Source of the DNA: Shouchella oshimensis | Lineage (GTDB): Bacteria > Bacillota > Bacilli > Bacillales > Bacillaceae_D | DNA length: 64,000 nt | Reading direction: 5' to 3' | Assembly: GCF_002019765.1 (NCBI RefSeq) | Contig: NZ_KV917380.1 | Location: 2,890,792 to 2,954,791, forward strand | Shown here: positions 27,058 through 36,432 of the stretch, one piece after another | Numbering within the stretch: position 1 is the first letter of the stretch | Layout: each line of letters opens with the position of its first letter | The notes under the pieces: model-generated | The model's input: the letters and a program-made list of their open reading frames with translations, nothing else | What the model was told of the DNA's origin: nothing | Databases searched by the model: none | Made by a program: the position numbers and the translations under genes

Positions 27058-28443
27058 ATCATCCCAGGTATCTGCATTCTTTAAACCAGGTATATTCTTG
27101 CTTTTAAATACAGGGTTTTTCCCTGCTTTTCGTTGCGCTACATAATCGTTAATAACAGCAAGCGCAATTTTACTTATAAGCACAATGGAAATTAAGTTTA
27201 CAACTGTTGTAAACGCCATAAAGACATCTGCCATATCCCACACAAGTCCAATACTAGCAAGAGAACCAAAAATGATCATCCCCATAACCGCTAAACGGTA
27301 GACTTGAAGCCAACCAGTTCCTTCTTTAATGAATGCAAGATTCGTTTCTCCGTAGTAATAATTTCCTACGAGAGAAGTAAATGAAAAGAAGAAGATTGCA
27401 ATTGCAATAAACGGAACTGCCCAATCACCGACTAGTAGACTTAACGACTCTTGTGTTAACGCCACACCGTTCACTCCTTCTGAGGCAAACGAATAGACAT
27501 CCGTTAACAAAATCACAAAAGCGGTTGCCGAACAAATAATAATCGTATCGAAAAAAACACCCAACGACTGAACAAGTCCTTGTTTTACAGGGTGCGACAC
27601 ATCTGCTGCTGCAGCGGCGTTTGGTACACTCCCCATTCCAGCCTCGTTTGAGAATAAGCCTCTTTGAGCACCAACTAGTAACCCAGCAAAGATTCCTACA
27701 CTTGCTTCCTGAAACCCAAATGCATTTCCTACTATTAATGAAAACACTGCTGGAATCGCTTCTGCATTTGTCACAACAACAAATCCAACGACCCCAAGAT
27801 ACAGTACAGCCATTATCGGTACAACAATGCCTGAAAATACTGAAATAGAACGAATGCCGCCAAAGATTATGACACCAACTGCAAGGGAAATAATAATTCC
27901 TACTACAAGTGGGTTAAATTGAAACGCATTTTCAAACGCAGCAACGATGGTATTTGCCTGAAGTGAATTAAATATAAAGCCAAACGTAACAGCAATCAAA
28001 ACTGCGAAAACGACACCTAACCAACGTTTCCCTAACGCACGCTCAATATAATAAGCTGGTCCTCCTCTGAATTGATCATCAACCCGGACTTTATACACTT
28101 GTCCTAACATACTTTCAATAAAACCCGTCGCCATACCAATAATAGCAATGACCCACATCCAAAAAATAGCTCCAGGACCACCCATAACGATAGCTAAGGC
28201 CACACCAGAAATATTGGCAGCACCTACACGTGACGCGGCACTAATACAGAACGCCTGAAAAGCAGAAACTTCCCCTTTTTTTGTTTTCTTTTCAGTAATA
28301 GCCCGAAACATCTCTGAAAATAAGCGAAATTGAACAAAATTAGACCGAAAAGTAAAATATAGACCTACGCTAATTAAAGCAGCAACAAGTATGTATGATG
28401 TAACACCATTAATGCTTTTTATAAAATCATGAAATGCTTCCAT
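27055..28443 (-). CDS. Sodium:alanine/glycine symporter family (AGCS)
   Basis: A 462-residue cation:amino-acid symporter with about 10 to 11 membrane helices. The family motifs FQAFCISAASRVGAANISGV and GPGAIFWMWVIAIIG are clear, as is the AGLLVGAQRGLFSNEAGMGS block. AGCS members carry alanine, glycine or, as AlsT, glutamine, with Na+ or H+; the Na+-dependent form would suit an alkaliphile, but that is inference. ATG with GGAGGATAC upstream. Single-gene unit with its own terminator. Confidence 0.92.
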   Translation of the reverse strand: MEAFHDFIKSINGVTSYILVAALISVGLYFTFRSNFVQFRLFSEMFRAITEKKTKKGEVSAFQAFCISAASRVGAANISGVALAIVMGGPGAIFWMWVIAIIGMATGFIESMLGQVYKVRVDDQFRGGPAYYIERALGKRWLGVVFAVLIAVTFGFIFNSLQANTIVAAFENAFQFNPLVVGIIISLAVGVIIFGGIRSISVFSGIVVPIMAVLYLGVVGFVVVTNAEAIPAVFSLIVGNAFGFQEASVGIFAGLLVGAQRGLFSNEAGMGSVPNAAAAADVSHPVKQGLVQSLGVFFDTIIICSATAFVILLTDVYSFASEGVNGVALTQESLSLLVGDWAVPFIAIAIFFFSFTSLVGNYYYGETNLAFIKEGTGWLQVYRLAVMGMIIFGSLASIGLVWDMADVFMAFTTVVNLISIVLISKIALAVINDYVAQRKAGKNPVFKSKNIPGLKNADTWDD

Positions 28444-28514
28444 TTGTATCCTCCAATAGTCAACTAAAACAATCTTTGAATTATACCAAACTACATATTT
28501 TTTTGCAATTTAAG

Positions 28515-28550
28515 AAAAGACTTACTAGAAATGCCTTTCCAGTAAGTCTC
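28515..28550 (-). terminator. Terminator of glpD
   Basis: AGACTTACT (28518-28526) pairs with AGTAAGTCT (28541-28549), with extra inner GGAAA/TTTC pairing, and TTTTC follows on the minus strand. Confidence 0.75.
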
Positions 28551-28558
28551 CTTTAAGA

Positions 28559-30220
28559 CTAGATATCCGTGAGGGTTAGGAGACGAATCTGCTTATTTAA
28601 CTCATTTATGTGCTCATTCTTTTCCTCTTGTGTCCATTTGAATAAATCCGCCATTGCTTGGACAATTTGCCCCTTATACGTTGATACAGTTTGAATATCA
28701 AATAGAAGATCCGAGGTTCTTCGCAAGAAAAAGTCTACCGGTGTTAGAGCCATTTCGTAGTGAATAGCGTACAGTAAAGAAGCCCATAAATCTTTTGGCA
28801 CGTGATAGATTTCCGCTCTTGAATCATCTAAATAAGCGAATACTTGAGGCACATTTGAACCATATCGTTCAACCAGTTTTTTTGCTACCACTTTATCCAA
28901 CCCTAATTGAACACCAGCTTCTATATGGACATTATTGAAATGCTCAAGCTGATCCGAACCACCAACTTTTCCACCACTTAATACAAGGTGCTTTGTCTTG
29001 GATTGCGGATAGGAGTCTGAGTCTGTTCCACTTCCCTCTAATGATTTACATACGCGATCAATAATGTGAGATGCCATTTTTCGGTAGCCTGTTAACTTAC
29101 CTCCTGCAATCGTCATTAATCCACTGTCTGAAACAAAGATTTCGTCTTTACGAGAAATATCGGAAGGGTCTTTTCCTTCCTCATGAATGAGTGGTCTCAA
29201 TCCGGACCAACTCGATTCAATATCCTCTTTTGACACCTGATGATTAGGAAAACGAGCCATAACAGCTCCAATAATGTACTCTACATCTTCTCTTGTTACA
29301 CCTGGTTCATGTATGGACCCTTTGTAGTTTGTATCGGTTGTTCCAACATACACTTTTTCATCTCTAGGAATTGCAAACATCATACGCCCATCACCATACG
29401 GCGTATCAAAATAAAGTGCTTGATTTAAAGGTAGCTTTCGTTTTGAGAATACAAGGTGAACGCCCTTCGTTAAGTGAATGGTCTTTCCTTCTTTTGAACG
29501 GTCTTGCTCACGTAATGTATCAACCCAAGGGCCTGTTGCGTTCACAACATGCTTTGCATGAATCACAATCGCATCACCTGATTGTAAGTCTCTTGCAACG
29601 ACACCATTAACGTGATTGTCTTCATACGTAAACGACTCCACCTTCACATAATTCGCTAAGTGAGCTCCATACATTGAAGCTGTTTTTGCTACTTCCATAG
29701 TTAACCGAGCATCATCTGTCCGATATTCCACATACATTCCTGCCCCTTTGAGCTGGTCTGGAGCTAATATTGGTTCTTTTTTCAACGCTTTGTTTGCTCG
29801 CATCATTGTCCGTCGTTCTGATTTTTTGACGCCTGCCAATTTATCATACACACGAAGACCGATTGATGTTGTAAAAGCGTTAAAGGTTCCACCTTTATAA
29901 AATGGGAGCATCATTCTAAGAGGCGTTGTTACATGAGGTGCATTTTCATAAACAATTTCTCGCTCTTTCCCTACTTCAGCCACTAGCTTAATTTCAAATT
30001 GTTTTAAATAACGAAGACCACCGTGAATTAATTTAGTTGATCGACTGGAGGTTCCTGCTGCAAAGTCTTGCATTTCGACTAGCCCTACTTTTAGTCCTCT
30101 TGTAGCTGCATCAAGTGCTGTTCCTACACCTGTAATACCTCCACCAATAATCAATAAATCCAATTCATTTTGTTGCATAGTTTCTAGTGAATGTTTTCGT
30201 GTTTTTGACGAAAAGGTCAT
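28559..30220 (-). CDS. glpD: Aerobic glycerol-3-phosphate dehydrogenase
   Basis: A 553-residue membrane-associated FAD enzyme oxidising glycerol-3-phosphate to dihydroxyacetone phosphate and passing electrons to menaquinone. The FAD dinucleotide fold is at LDLLIIGGGITGVGTALDAA (about 20-40), followed by GTSSRSTKLIHGGLRYL. The central barrel carries YVGTTDTNYKG and the Arg motif SSWSGLRPLI, and the C-terminal GlpD domain is complete. I start at ATG 30220 with GGGGGA 8 bases upstream; the longer frame adds 11 residues without support. glpF and glpK are not adjacent. Confidence 0.95.
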   Translation of the reverse strand: MTFSSKTRKHSLETMQQNELDLLIIGGGITGVGTALDAATRGLKVGLVEMQDFAAGTSSRSTKLIHGGLRYLKQFEIKLVAEVGKEREIVYENAPHVTTPLRMMLPFYKGGTFNAFTTSIGLRVYDKLAGVKKSERRTMMRANKALKKEPILAPDQLKGAGMYVEYRTDDARLTMEVAKTASMYGAHLANYVKVESFTYEDNHVNGVVARDLQSGDAIVIHAKHVVNATGPWVDTLREQDRSKEGKTIHLTKGVHLVFSKRKLPLNQALYFDTPYGDGRMMFAIPRDEKVYVGTTDTNYKGSIHEPGVTREDVEYIIGAVMARFPNHQVSKEDIESSWSGLRPLIHEEGKDPSDISRKDEIFVSDSGLMTIAGGKLTGYRKMASHIIDRVCKSLEGSGTDSDSYPQSKTKHLVLSGGKVGGSDQLEHFNNVHIEAGVQLGLDKVVAKKLVERYGSNVPQVFAYLDDSRAEIYHVPKDLWASLLYAIHYEMALTPVDFFLRRTSDLLFDIQTVSTYKGQIVQAMADLFKWTQEEKNEHINELNKQIRLLTLTDI

Positions 30221-30351
30221 TTCATCATTCCCCCATCTTAGTAGCCCAATCAAACGTTTCCCTATCTATTATTCCACGTAAGCGATCTTTCAAACACATG
30301 GATTGCCTGGATAAAAGCGAATCGTTATACTTAACAAAAGGAGAGGGTCAG

Positions 30352-31101
30352 ATGCGTATTGCATTCGTCATCGGCAGTTCAAAAGGATTAGGAGCAGCCG
30401 TTGTGAAAAAATTGCTTGAAGAAGAGTACGAAGTCATTGGATTCTCAAGAACAGAAGCACAAGAAGAGATACAGAAACACCCCTCTTTTACTCATGTTTC
30501 TTTCGACGCTAGTCACGTAGCTAACCGACAGATTCTTTTTTCAAATGCATTAGCCTCAATTACTGTTTCCATCGTCACAGAAATGCTCTTTATTTATAAT
30601 GCCGCTCTTATTGATCCTGTAGGAAAGCTCGGCACTCTGGAAAAAGGAAATGTAACGTTTAGTCACTTATTTGAAGTGAATGTAGTCGCACCTCTTGAAT
30701 TGAGCAATTTGTTTATTCAATTCGTTCAACCGTTAACGCTTTCAAAACGAATGCTCTTTGTTACATCAGGCGTAGCGTTAAAGCCTATTAGTGGTTGGTC
30801 AGGTTACTCTAGCTCAAAAGCAGGACTAAATATGCTTGTACAATCAATCGCACAAGAACAGATGGATGAATCGTTACCTGTTTTAGTAGCTGGGTTTAAC
30901 CCTGGTATCATGGATACGACTATGCAAGAGTCCATTCGACACTACACAGAAGACCAGTTCCCATCTGTAGCACGGTTTAAGCATTTTCACAAAAGTGGAA
31001 AACTGCGCCCTGCAACTACTGTCGCCTGTTCGCTTATTCACTGTCTACAGAATCCTACATTTCCAAATGGACAAATCGTTCATGTTAATGACAACCTTTA
31101 G
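30352..31101 (+). CDS. Short-chain dehydrogenase/reductase (YueD-like)
   Basis: A 249-residue SDR. The cofactor motif is IGSSKGLGAAVV at residues 7-18, with Arg after the second strand (FSRTE) favouring NADP(H). The catalytic Ser is in LFVTSGVALKPISG, and Tyr/Lys are in GYSSSKAGLNM. The C-terminal NPGIMDTTMQESIR resembles B. subtilis YueD, a benzil reductase-type enzyme; the physiological substrate is unknown. The ATG at 30352 has AAAGGAGAGG upstream; the longer frame overlaps the glpD start region. It diverges from glpD. Confidence 0.88.
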   Translation: MRIAFVIGSSKGLGAAVVKKLLEEEYEVIGFSRTEAQEEIQKHPSFTHVSFDASHVANRQILFSNALASITVSIVTEMLFIYNAALIDPVGKLGTLEKGNVTFSHLFEVNVVAPLELSNLFIQFVQPLTLSKRMLFVTSGVALKPISGWSGYSSSKAGLNMLVQSIAQEQMDESLPVLVAGFNPGIMDTTMQESIRHYTEDQFPSVARFKHFHKSGKLRPATTVACSLIHCLQNPTFPNGQIVHVNDNL

Positions 31102-31103
31102 CA

Positions 31104-31131
31104 AAAGCATGCTAATACTTCAGCATGCTTT
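31104..31131 (+). terminator. Terminator of the SDR gene
   Basis: AAAGCATGCT and AGCATGCTTT pair over 10 bp around a 7-base loop directly after the stop codon; only a short T stretch follows. Confidence 0.7.
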
Positions 31132-31146
31132 AATGTATAAAAACAA

Positions 31147-31175
31147 AAAAGATAGCAAGAGTCATTCGCTACCTT
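31147..31175 (-). terminator. Terminator of the KinB-like kinase gene
   Basis: On the minus strand GGTAGCGA pairs with TTGCTATC, including two G-U pairs, and six T follow. Confidence 0.7.
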
Positions 31176-31202
31176 CCAACTTTTTATAAGGAAAAGATTT
31201 CT

Positions 31203-32453
31203 TTATCCTTCCGATACATTTTCCTTTACTACTGGTAATGAAATAATTACTTTTGTTCCTATTCCAGGTTTGCTTTTATAGGTTACCATCCCATTCATCA
31301 TTTCCACTATACGAATGGATACCATCGTTCCAATTCCATTGCCAGACTCCTTTGTTGTGAAATAAGCCGTACCTAGCTGCTTTAATTGCTGTCTACTCAT
31401 CCCTACACCGTTATCATTAATTTCAATTTGTGCTCGATCTTTTAATTGATCTAATTGGATGGTTACAGTATCTCCTTCAATAGATGCTTCAATGCCGTTC
31501 TTCATAAAATTCATTAGCGCTTGCTTTACTTTGTTCTCATTACCGTCTATAAAGGCTTGTTCACATATGCCAATTGTCAATTGAATAGACCGCTCATGTG
31601 CATAAGGAGTTAATAAAGTCACTACCTCATGAACCGTTTTGTTTAACGGAAAGATGGCATTTGGTTGCGGCTTTGTTGAATTTAAAAATTCATAAATAAT
31701 GGATTCTGCTCGATCCAATTCACTCAAGATTAATTTATGATATTCAGCATGTTGTTTATCTTCTGATAATAGTTGCACAAATCCTTTTACCACTGTTAAA
31801 GGATTCCGTACTTCATGTGCAATGGATGCCGCCAGTTCTCCCTTTGTAAAATCTTTTTCAGTTGCAACAAGTTCAGCCACAATCCGTTCTTTCTCTAATA
31901 ATGTCTCAAATAAATACGTCACCAGGAAAACAGTCATGACAAGGAAGAGAATATAGAACCATCCTGCTAACCACGATTGGGATAGTTGACCTCCATTGTT
32001 TATTAAAATTAACGTTCCAAAGGTTTGAATTGCCGAAGGAAAGAGTAAGATTAAAGATGCATAGCGAATTCTTGACCATTTAGGTGGTAACATATAAAAG
32101 CGGTTAACACACAAGGCATAAAAAAGAGCCGTTAACACGATCAGTACTACTCCTAGTAAAAATAGATCCCCACCTTGACCTATTCTACCCACTACCGCAA
32201 TAGCTGCAACGCCCCAACCAGCTCGTTTACCTCCATATAAAAATGCAAGGAGTATCGGAATATAGCGTAAATCCCATTGAATGCTTCCTATATTAATGGA
32301 AAAAACCAAGCACAGTAATACCGCTCCGCTCATAAATAAAAACATCGTTAATGAACGTTGTATTTTCCAGCTGCCTTCAGCGCGAAGGCCGTAGATAAGC
32401 ACGGGGATTAAGATGGCGAATACATTAATCATGAGTTTTTCAATAACCATGTC
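31203..32453 (-). CDS. Membrane sensor histidine kinase (KinB-like)
   Basis: About 416 residues. Six hydrophobic segments occupy residues 1-190 (5TM-LYT-type sensor), followed by a HisKA domain with the phospho-His in LAASIAHEVRNPLTVVKGF and a HATPase domain with the N box (ALMNFMKNGIEAS), G1 (EINDNGVGMS) and G2 (TTKESGNGIGTMVS). The layout and the SELDRAESIIYEFL helix match sporulation kinase KinB, which feeds phosphate into the Spo0A relay. No response regulator is adjacent, also as for Kin proteins. ATG 32453 is chosen over ATG 32462, which directly abuts the G-rich site. It lies 65 bases after the exporter gene with no terminator between, so co-transcription is possible. Confidence 0.82.
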   Translation of the reverse strand, partial: DMVIEKLMINVFAILIPVLIYGLRAEGSWKIQRSLTMFLFMSGAVLLCLVFSINIGSIQWDLRYIPILLAFLYGGKRAGWGVAAIAVVGRIGQGGDLFLLGVVLIVLTALFYALCVNRFYMLPPKWSRIRYASLILLFPSAIQTFGTLILINNGGQLSQSWLAGWFYILFLVMTVFLVTYLFETLLEKERIVAELVATEKDFTKGELAASIAHEVRNPLTVVKGFVQLLSEDKQHAEYHKLILSELDRAESIIYEFLNSTKPQPNAIFPLNKTVHEVVTLLTPYAHERSIQLTIGICEQAFIDGNENKVKQALMNFMKNGIEASIEGDTVTIQLDQLKDRAQIEINDNGVGMSRQQLKQLGTAYFTTKESGNGIGTMVSIRIVEMMNGMVTYKSKPGIGTKVIISLPVVKENVSEG

Positions 32454-32518
32454 ACCCAGCATCCCCCTTATTCACTATGCTTATCATTTCGACACTGTTT
32501 TCATCATTCCTTTCTAAT

Positions 32519-34399
32519 TTACAGAATTGCATCCATATTTTTAGTGCGTTGCAACTCATAGTAGAAGCCTTTTTTCTCCATTAACTCCCGATGTGAGCCC
32601 ATTTCCGTTAATTCTCCTGCTTGTAAAACGAGAATTTTATCTGCTGCTTCAATGGTATTTAACCGATGCGCGATCACAAAACTCGTTCGACCATGCATCA
32701 AACGTTTTAATGCTTCTTGAATTTTCATTTCGGTTACCGTATCAATACTAGAAGTTGCTTCATCAAGAATTAACAGTTTAGGATCTGCTAATAACGCACG
32801 GGCTATCGATACTAATTGTCTTTGACCTTGACTAATGCCACCGCCATCTTGCTTTAAAGCCGTTTTATACCCTTTAGGCAATCGTTTAATAAAGCTATGG
32901 GCATTTGCCAATTTCGCAGCTTCATAAACCTCTTCGTCTGTTGCTGTAAGTCGTCCATAGCGGATATTATCAAGAATAGTGCCTTGAAATAAAAAAGAGT
33001 CTTGTAGTACAACCCCCATCTGACTTCGCAAGTCAGCACGGTTGCGCTTTCGAATGTCCACCCCGTCAATCGTAATAGCACCTTGATTCACGTCATAAAA
33101 CCTTGTCAACAAATTAATAATCGTTGTTTTTCCAGCTCCAGTGGGACCAACAAAGGCAACCGTTTCACCTGGCACCACACTAAATGAGACATCCTTTAAT
33201 ATTGGAGATTGTGCATAGGAAAAGCTTACCCGTTCAAACGCCACATGGCCTTGTAAATCACTTTGAACAGAACCTTCTTCTGTTTCCTCTTCTGGCTTTT
33301 GATCCATAATTTCAAACACTCGTTCAGCCCCTGCCAATGCAGAAAGCAAAGCATTAAACTGGTTTGCTAAATCATTTAGTGGCCTTGTAAACTGACGAGC
33401 GTATTCCACAAAGATAACAATCATCCCAACCGTTACACCAGCAACTTGATTTACCGCCATTACTCCACCAACAAAGGCAATGACAGCAAAGCTTAAATTA
33501 TTTAAGACGTTCATAACTTTTGGAATAAATCCTGAATAGGTTTGTGCCCAAAAACCAGCTACTTTTAAGGCTTCATTTCGCTGCGTAAACCCATCAATGA
33601 CCGTGTCTTCACGAGAAAACGTCTTGACCATTTGCTGACCAGCAATCGTTTCCTCTGAATAGCCATTTACTATCCCTAAAGTACGTTGTTGCTCTTTAAA
33701 AAACACTTGTGTTCGCTTCGTAATCCATTTTAAACCATAGAACATAAGAGGAATAACCGTCATTGTTACAATCGTTAAGATAGGAGATAGCCATAACATG
33801 ACTGCTAATATACCGATAAATGTAACGACACTCGATAAGATTTGCACAATGGATGAATTCAAGGTTGCCGATATATTTTCAATATCGTTTGTTACTCGAC
33901 TCATGATATCGCCATGCTGCCGTTTATCAAAAAAACGAATAGGCAGTTGTTGGAGATGGTTAAACAAATCTCTCCTAATCTCATAAATTGTAGCTTGCGC
34001 AATACGAACCATAATAAAATTTTGAAAAAACGTGGCAATTGACAAACCAACAAAAGAAGCAAATAAAAGAAGCAAGATGGTGCCTAATCCATCAAACGTC
34101 ATCGGAATGATGTAATTATCGATAATAACGCCAATGAGAAAGGGACCTACTAACATCAGTAATGAACTGATAATAACTAGTGCCATTACAACAAAGATGG
34201 CACTCTGACGCTTCCGTAAATAGACAAGAATTCTTCGAGTTGCTTCTTTCCAATCACGGGCTTTTTGGCTTTTACCTACTCTAGCCGCGTGTGGGTGAGC
34301 TGGCTTTGAAGGCTGATTGTCTTTTTGCTTATATCGATAATGGCGCCAATCAATTTTTTTATATTCAAACGGCTCTTTTAAGATCGTTTTAAACGACAT
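32519..34399 (-). CDS. ABC exporter half-transporter, catalytically complete partner
   Basis: A 626-residue half-transporter: an N-terminal basic extension (about 65 residues), six membrane helices (about 70-360) and an ABC ATPase. Walker A GPTGAGKTTIINLL, Walker B LLILDEATSSID with the catalytic Glu, and H-loop FVIAHRLNT are intact. The signature is altered, GISQGQRQL in place of LSGGQ. This is the mirror image of its partner at 34401, so the pair should form a heterodimer with one degenerate ATP site, as in YfiBC, BmrCD and TM287/288. It likely exports lipophilic compounds or drugs. One base separates it from the partner's stop codon. Confidence 0.9.
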   Translation of the reverse strand: MSFKTILKEPFEYKKIDWRHYRYKQKDNQPSKPAHPHAARVGKSQKARDWKEATRRILVYLRKRQSAIFVVMALVIISSLLMLVGPFLIGVIIDNYIIPMTFDGLGTILLLLFASFVGLSIATFFQNFIMVRIAQATIYEIRRDLFNHLQQLPIRFFDKRQHGDIMSRVTNDIENISATLNSSIVQILSSVVTFIGILAVMLWLSPILTIVTMTVIPLMFYGLKWITKRTQVFFKEQQRTLGIVNGYSEETIAGQQMVKTFSREDTVIDGFTQRNEALKVAGFWAQTYSGFIPKVMNVLNNLSFAVIAFVGGVMAVNQVAGVTVGMIVIFVEYARQFTRPLNDLANQFNALLSALAGAERVFEIMDQKPEEETEEGSVQSDLQGHVAFERVSFSYAQSPILKDVSFSVVPGETVAFVGPTGAGKTTIINLLTRFYDVNQGAITIDGVDIRKRNRADLRSQMGVVLQDSFLFQGTILDNIRYGRLTATDEEVYEAAKLANAHSFIKRLPKGYKTALKQDGGGISQGQRQLVSIARALLADPKLLILDEATSSIDTVTEMKIQEALKRLMHGRTSFVIAHRLNTIEAADKILVLQAGELTEMGSHRELMEKKGFYYELQRTKNMDAIL

Positions 34400-34400
34400 A

Positions 34401-36119
34401 CTACTCCTCCTTTCCGTATTGTGACTGATAGATTTTACGATAAAACGATGATTGTTCCATTAACTGCTCATGACTCCCAAAGCCTTCAATTTTACCGAAT
34501 TCAAGCAATAAAATTTTATCTGCTTTCCTCGCTGTTGAAAGCTTTTGCGTAATTATGAGCGTGGTACACGAGTAACACTCTAGCGCATGTAGAAACTGTT
34601 CTTCTGTTTTCGTATCTAGCGCACTTGTACTATCATCTAAAAGTAAAATTTTTGGTTCACGAAGCAGTGCACGCGCAATGGAAATACGTTGCTTTTGCCC
34701 TCCTGACAAATTGACTCCTTGTTGTCCGACCACTGTATCGTAACCTTGTTCAAGCTTCTCAATCGTCTCATGTATTTGCGCTGCCTTAGCTGCTAACACA
34801 ATCTGTTCAAGTGAAGCATCGGGTACCCCCCACGCAATATTCTCTCGTATTGTTCCGGAAAACAGGCGAATAGACTGGGGTACGTATCCAAGTTGTTTTC
34901 GTAGCTCTTGAATATTCCACTGTTTTATAGACGTTCCATCTATCCTAACATCACCAGAATCGGTTTCATAAAGCTTCGGAATGAGTTGAAACAGAGACGT
35001 TTTTCCAGCACCTGTTTCCCCTAAAACGGCTACGGTTTCCCCTGCCTGAACATGAAATGAGATATCTTCTAAAACAGGCTCTTTTTGACCATCATAAGAA
35101 AACCATACAGATTGAAACTGAACCTCCCCATTAATCGTTGGAGGTTGCGGAAGCTCTTTTTGACCTTTTAGTTCATCATCAGGCTCTAACAATACTTCCT
35201 CAATTCGCAAGGCCGAAGCTTTCGCTCTGGAAAATACCATAATAATCATTGCGAATACGCCTAAAGCAGATGTTATTCTTGTTGCATAGTTAACAATGGC
35301 TACAACGTCGCCTACTTGAGCGGTATCATTATCAATCTGAAAGCTACCAAACCAAAGCACAAGTAAAATCGAGCTATTCATTAGAAGTAAAAGAATTGGC
35401 ATCGTTAGTTCCATCAGGCGAAATGCCTGAACCATGCGCTTTCTTAACGTATCGTTTTCTATAAAAAAACGATGAACTTCATGAGTCCTTCGCACAAAAA
35501 CTCGAACAAGTCGAATTCCTGTTAAATTTTCTCGAACGACATGGTTTACCTTGTCCACCTGATTTTGAACTTGTCCAAAAATATGTACACCTTTTTTCAA
35601 TATCCACAGTAAAAAGAATACAAGGATTGGAATGGTGAGAATGAGAAATAATGCCAGTCTAGCATTTATTAAAAAGGCCATAATGGCACCGCCTACTACG
35701 AGTAAGGGCGCTCGAGCCATAATTCGTAAGCCCATAAAAATAGTATTTTGAATTTGCGTTATATCGTTTGTTAACCTTGTCATTAATGAAGATGTAGCAA
35801 ATGGTTGCAATTTGTCTAAACTAGATCGTTGAATATTTTTAAACATCGCGTTTCGCAAATCAAAGCCTGTACTCTGTCCCGCATGCCCTGCATAAAATGA
35901 GTTCAATATACCTGCTACAAAGGCAATAAGGGATAAGCCTATCATCACACTTCCCCAAACAACAACGATTGTTAGATCTTCTTGAAGTATGCCATCATCA
36001 ATAATTCGAGCTAATAATAAAGGCTGGATTAATTCTACTGTCAGTTCTAACAGCATAAAGATAAACGCAATGATTGCAGCCCACTTGTACGACAGCAAAT
36101 AAGAAAAAACTGTCCTCAA
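34401..36119 (-). CDS. ABC exporter half-transporter, degenerate ATPase partner
   Basis: A 572-residue half-transporter with six membrane helices (about 10-300) and an ABC ATPase. Walker A GETGAGKTSLFQL and signature NLSGGQKQRISIAR are canonical, but the Walker B is LLLDDSTSALD, Asp replacing the catalytic Glu, and the switch His is Gln in LIITQKLSTAR. It therefore needs its partner for ATP cleavage. Lengths are close to B. subtilis YfiB/YfiC. The start is a TTG with AGGGG 9 bases before it. It is the first gene of the unit. Confidence 0.9.
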   Translation of the reverse strand: MRTVFSYLLSYKWAAIIAFIFMLLELTVELIQPLLLARIIDDGILQEDLTIVVVWGSVMIGLSLIAFVAGILNSFYAGHAGQSTGFDLRNAMFKNIQRSSLDKLQPFATSSLMTRLTNDITQIQNTIFMGLRIMARAPLLVVGGAIMAFLINARLALFLILTIPILVFFLLWILKKGVHIFGQVQNQVDKVNHVVRENLTGIRLVRVFVRRTHEVHRFFIENDTLRKRMVQAFRLMELTMPILLLLMNSSILLVLWFGSFQIDNDTAQVGDVVAIVNYATRITSALGVFAMIIMVFSRAKASALRIEEVLLEPDDELKGQKELPQPPTINGEVQFQSVWFSYDGQKEPVLEDISFHVQAGETVAVLGETGAGKTSLFQLIPKLYETDSGDVRIDGTSIKQWNIQELRKQLGYVPQSIRLFSGTIRENIAWGVPDASLEQIVLAAKAAQIHETIEKLEQGYDTVVGQQGVNLSGGQKQRISIARALLREPKILLLDDSTSALDTKTEEQFLHALECYSCTTLIITQKLSTARKADKILLLEFGKIEGFGSHEQLMEQSSFYRKIYQSQYGKEE

Positions 36120-36348
36120 ATCTATCTACCCCTCTACCTTTCTCTTTCAGACTATTATAAGCGATCTAAACAAAAAAAATCCTAAGAATGCACTTAGAAT
36201 TTTTTCATAACGTAATACTATCATTATTGTATTCAAATTAGCTTCTCGAACATCTACGTTTTACATGTCTAGTTACGAACATTATTACGAATTCTAAGGT
36301 TGACTTTAACGGTACTATTAAACGTTTTCATCTATATTAGCACGTTCA
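36120..36348. other. Intergenic region upstream of the exporter
   Basis: A weak hairpin CCTAAG-AATGCA-CTTAG flanked by A-runs and T-runs lies at about 36170-36205 and may be a bidirectional terminator for the small gene at 36349. The rest is AT-rich; I see no further supported gene. A 20-codon frame near 36330 lacks a ribosome site. Confidence 0.45.
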
Positions 36349-36432
36349 TTATCCAGTAATCGCAAAAACAAGTATACCAGCTATACATACAAAAAAAGCA
36401 GCAGAGATTAATTTAACAAACCGCGCGTTCAC
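36349..36432 (-). CDS. Small single-span membrane peptide, 27 residues
   Basis: GTG start with GAGGGGGATCGGGAC directly upstream, 27 codons and a TAA stop. The peptide begins with a short basic head (MNARFVK), continues as one hydrophobic helix (LISAAFFVCIAGILVF) and ends AITG, a typical small membrane protein. A plausible promoter (TTGACT, 17 bases, CATAGT, 36491-36519) lies upstream. I do not recognise the family. The match of ribosome site, membrane-helix composition and promoter is the evidence that it is real. Confidence 0.6.
   Translation of the reverse strand: MNARFVKLISAAFFVCIAGILVFAITG

Noticed and set aside
36200-36348. 20-codon minus-strand frame beginning MKTFNSTVKV
   Set aside because: No ribosome site and no distinctive composition.
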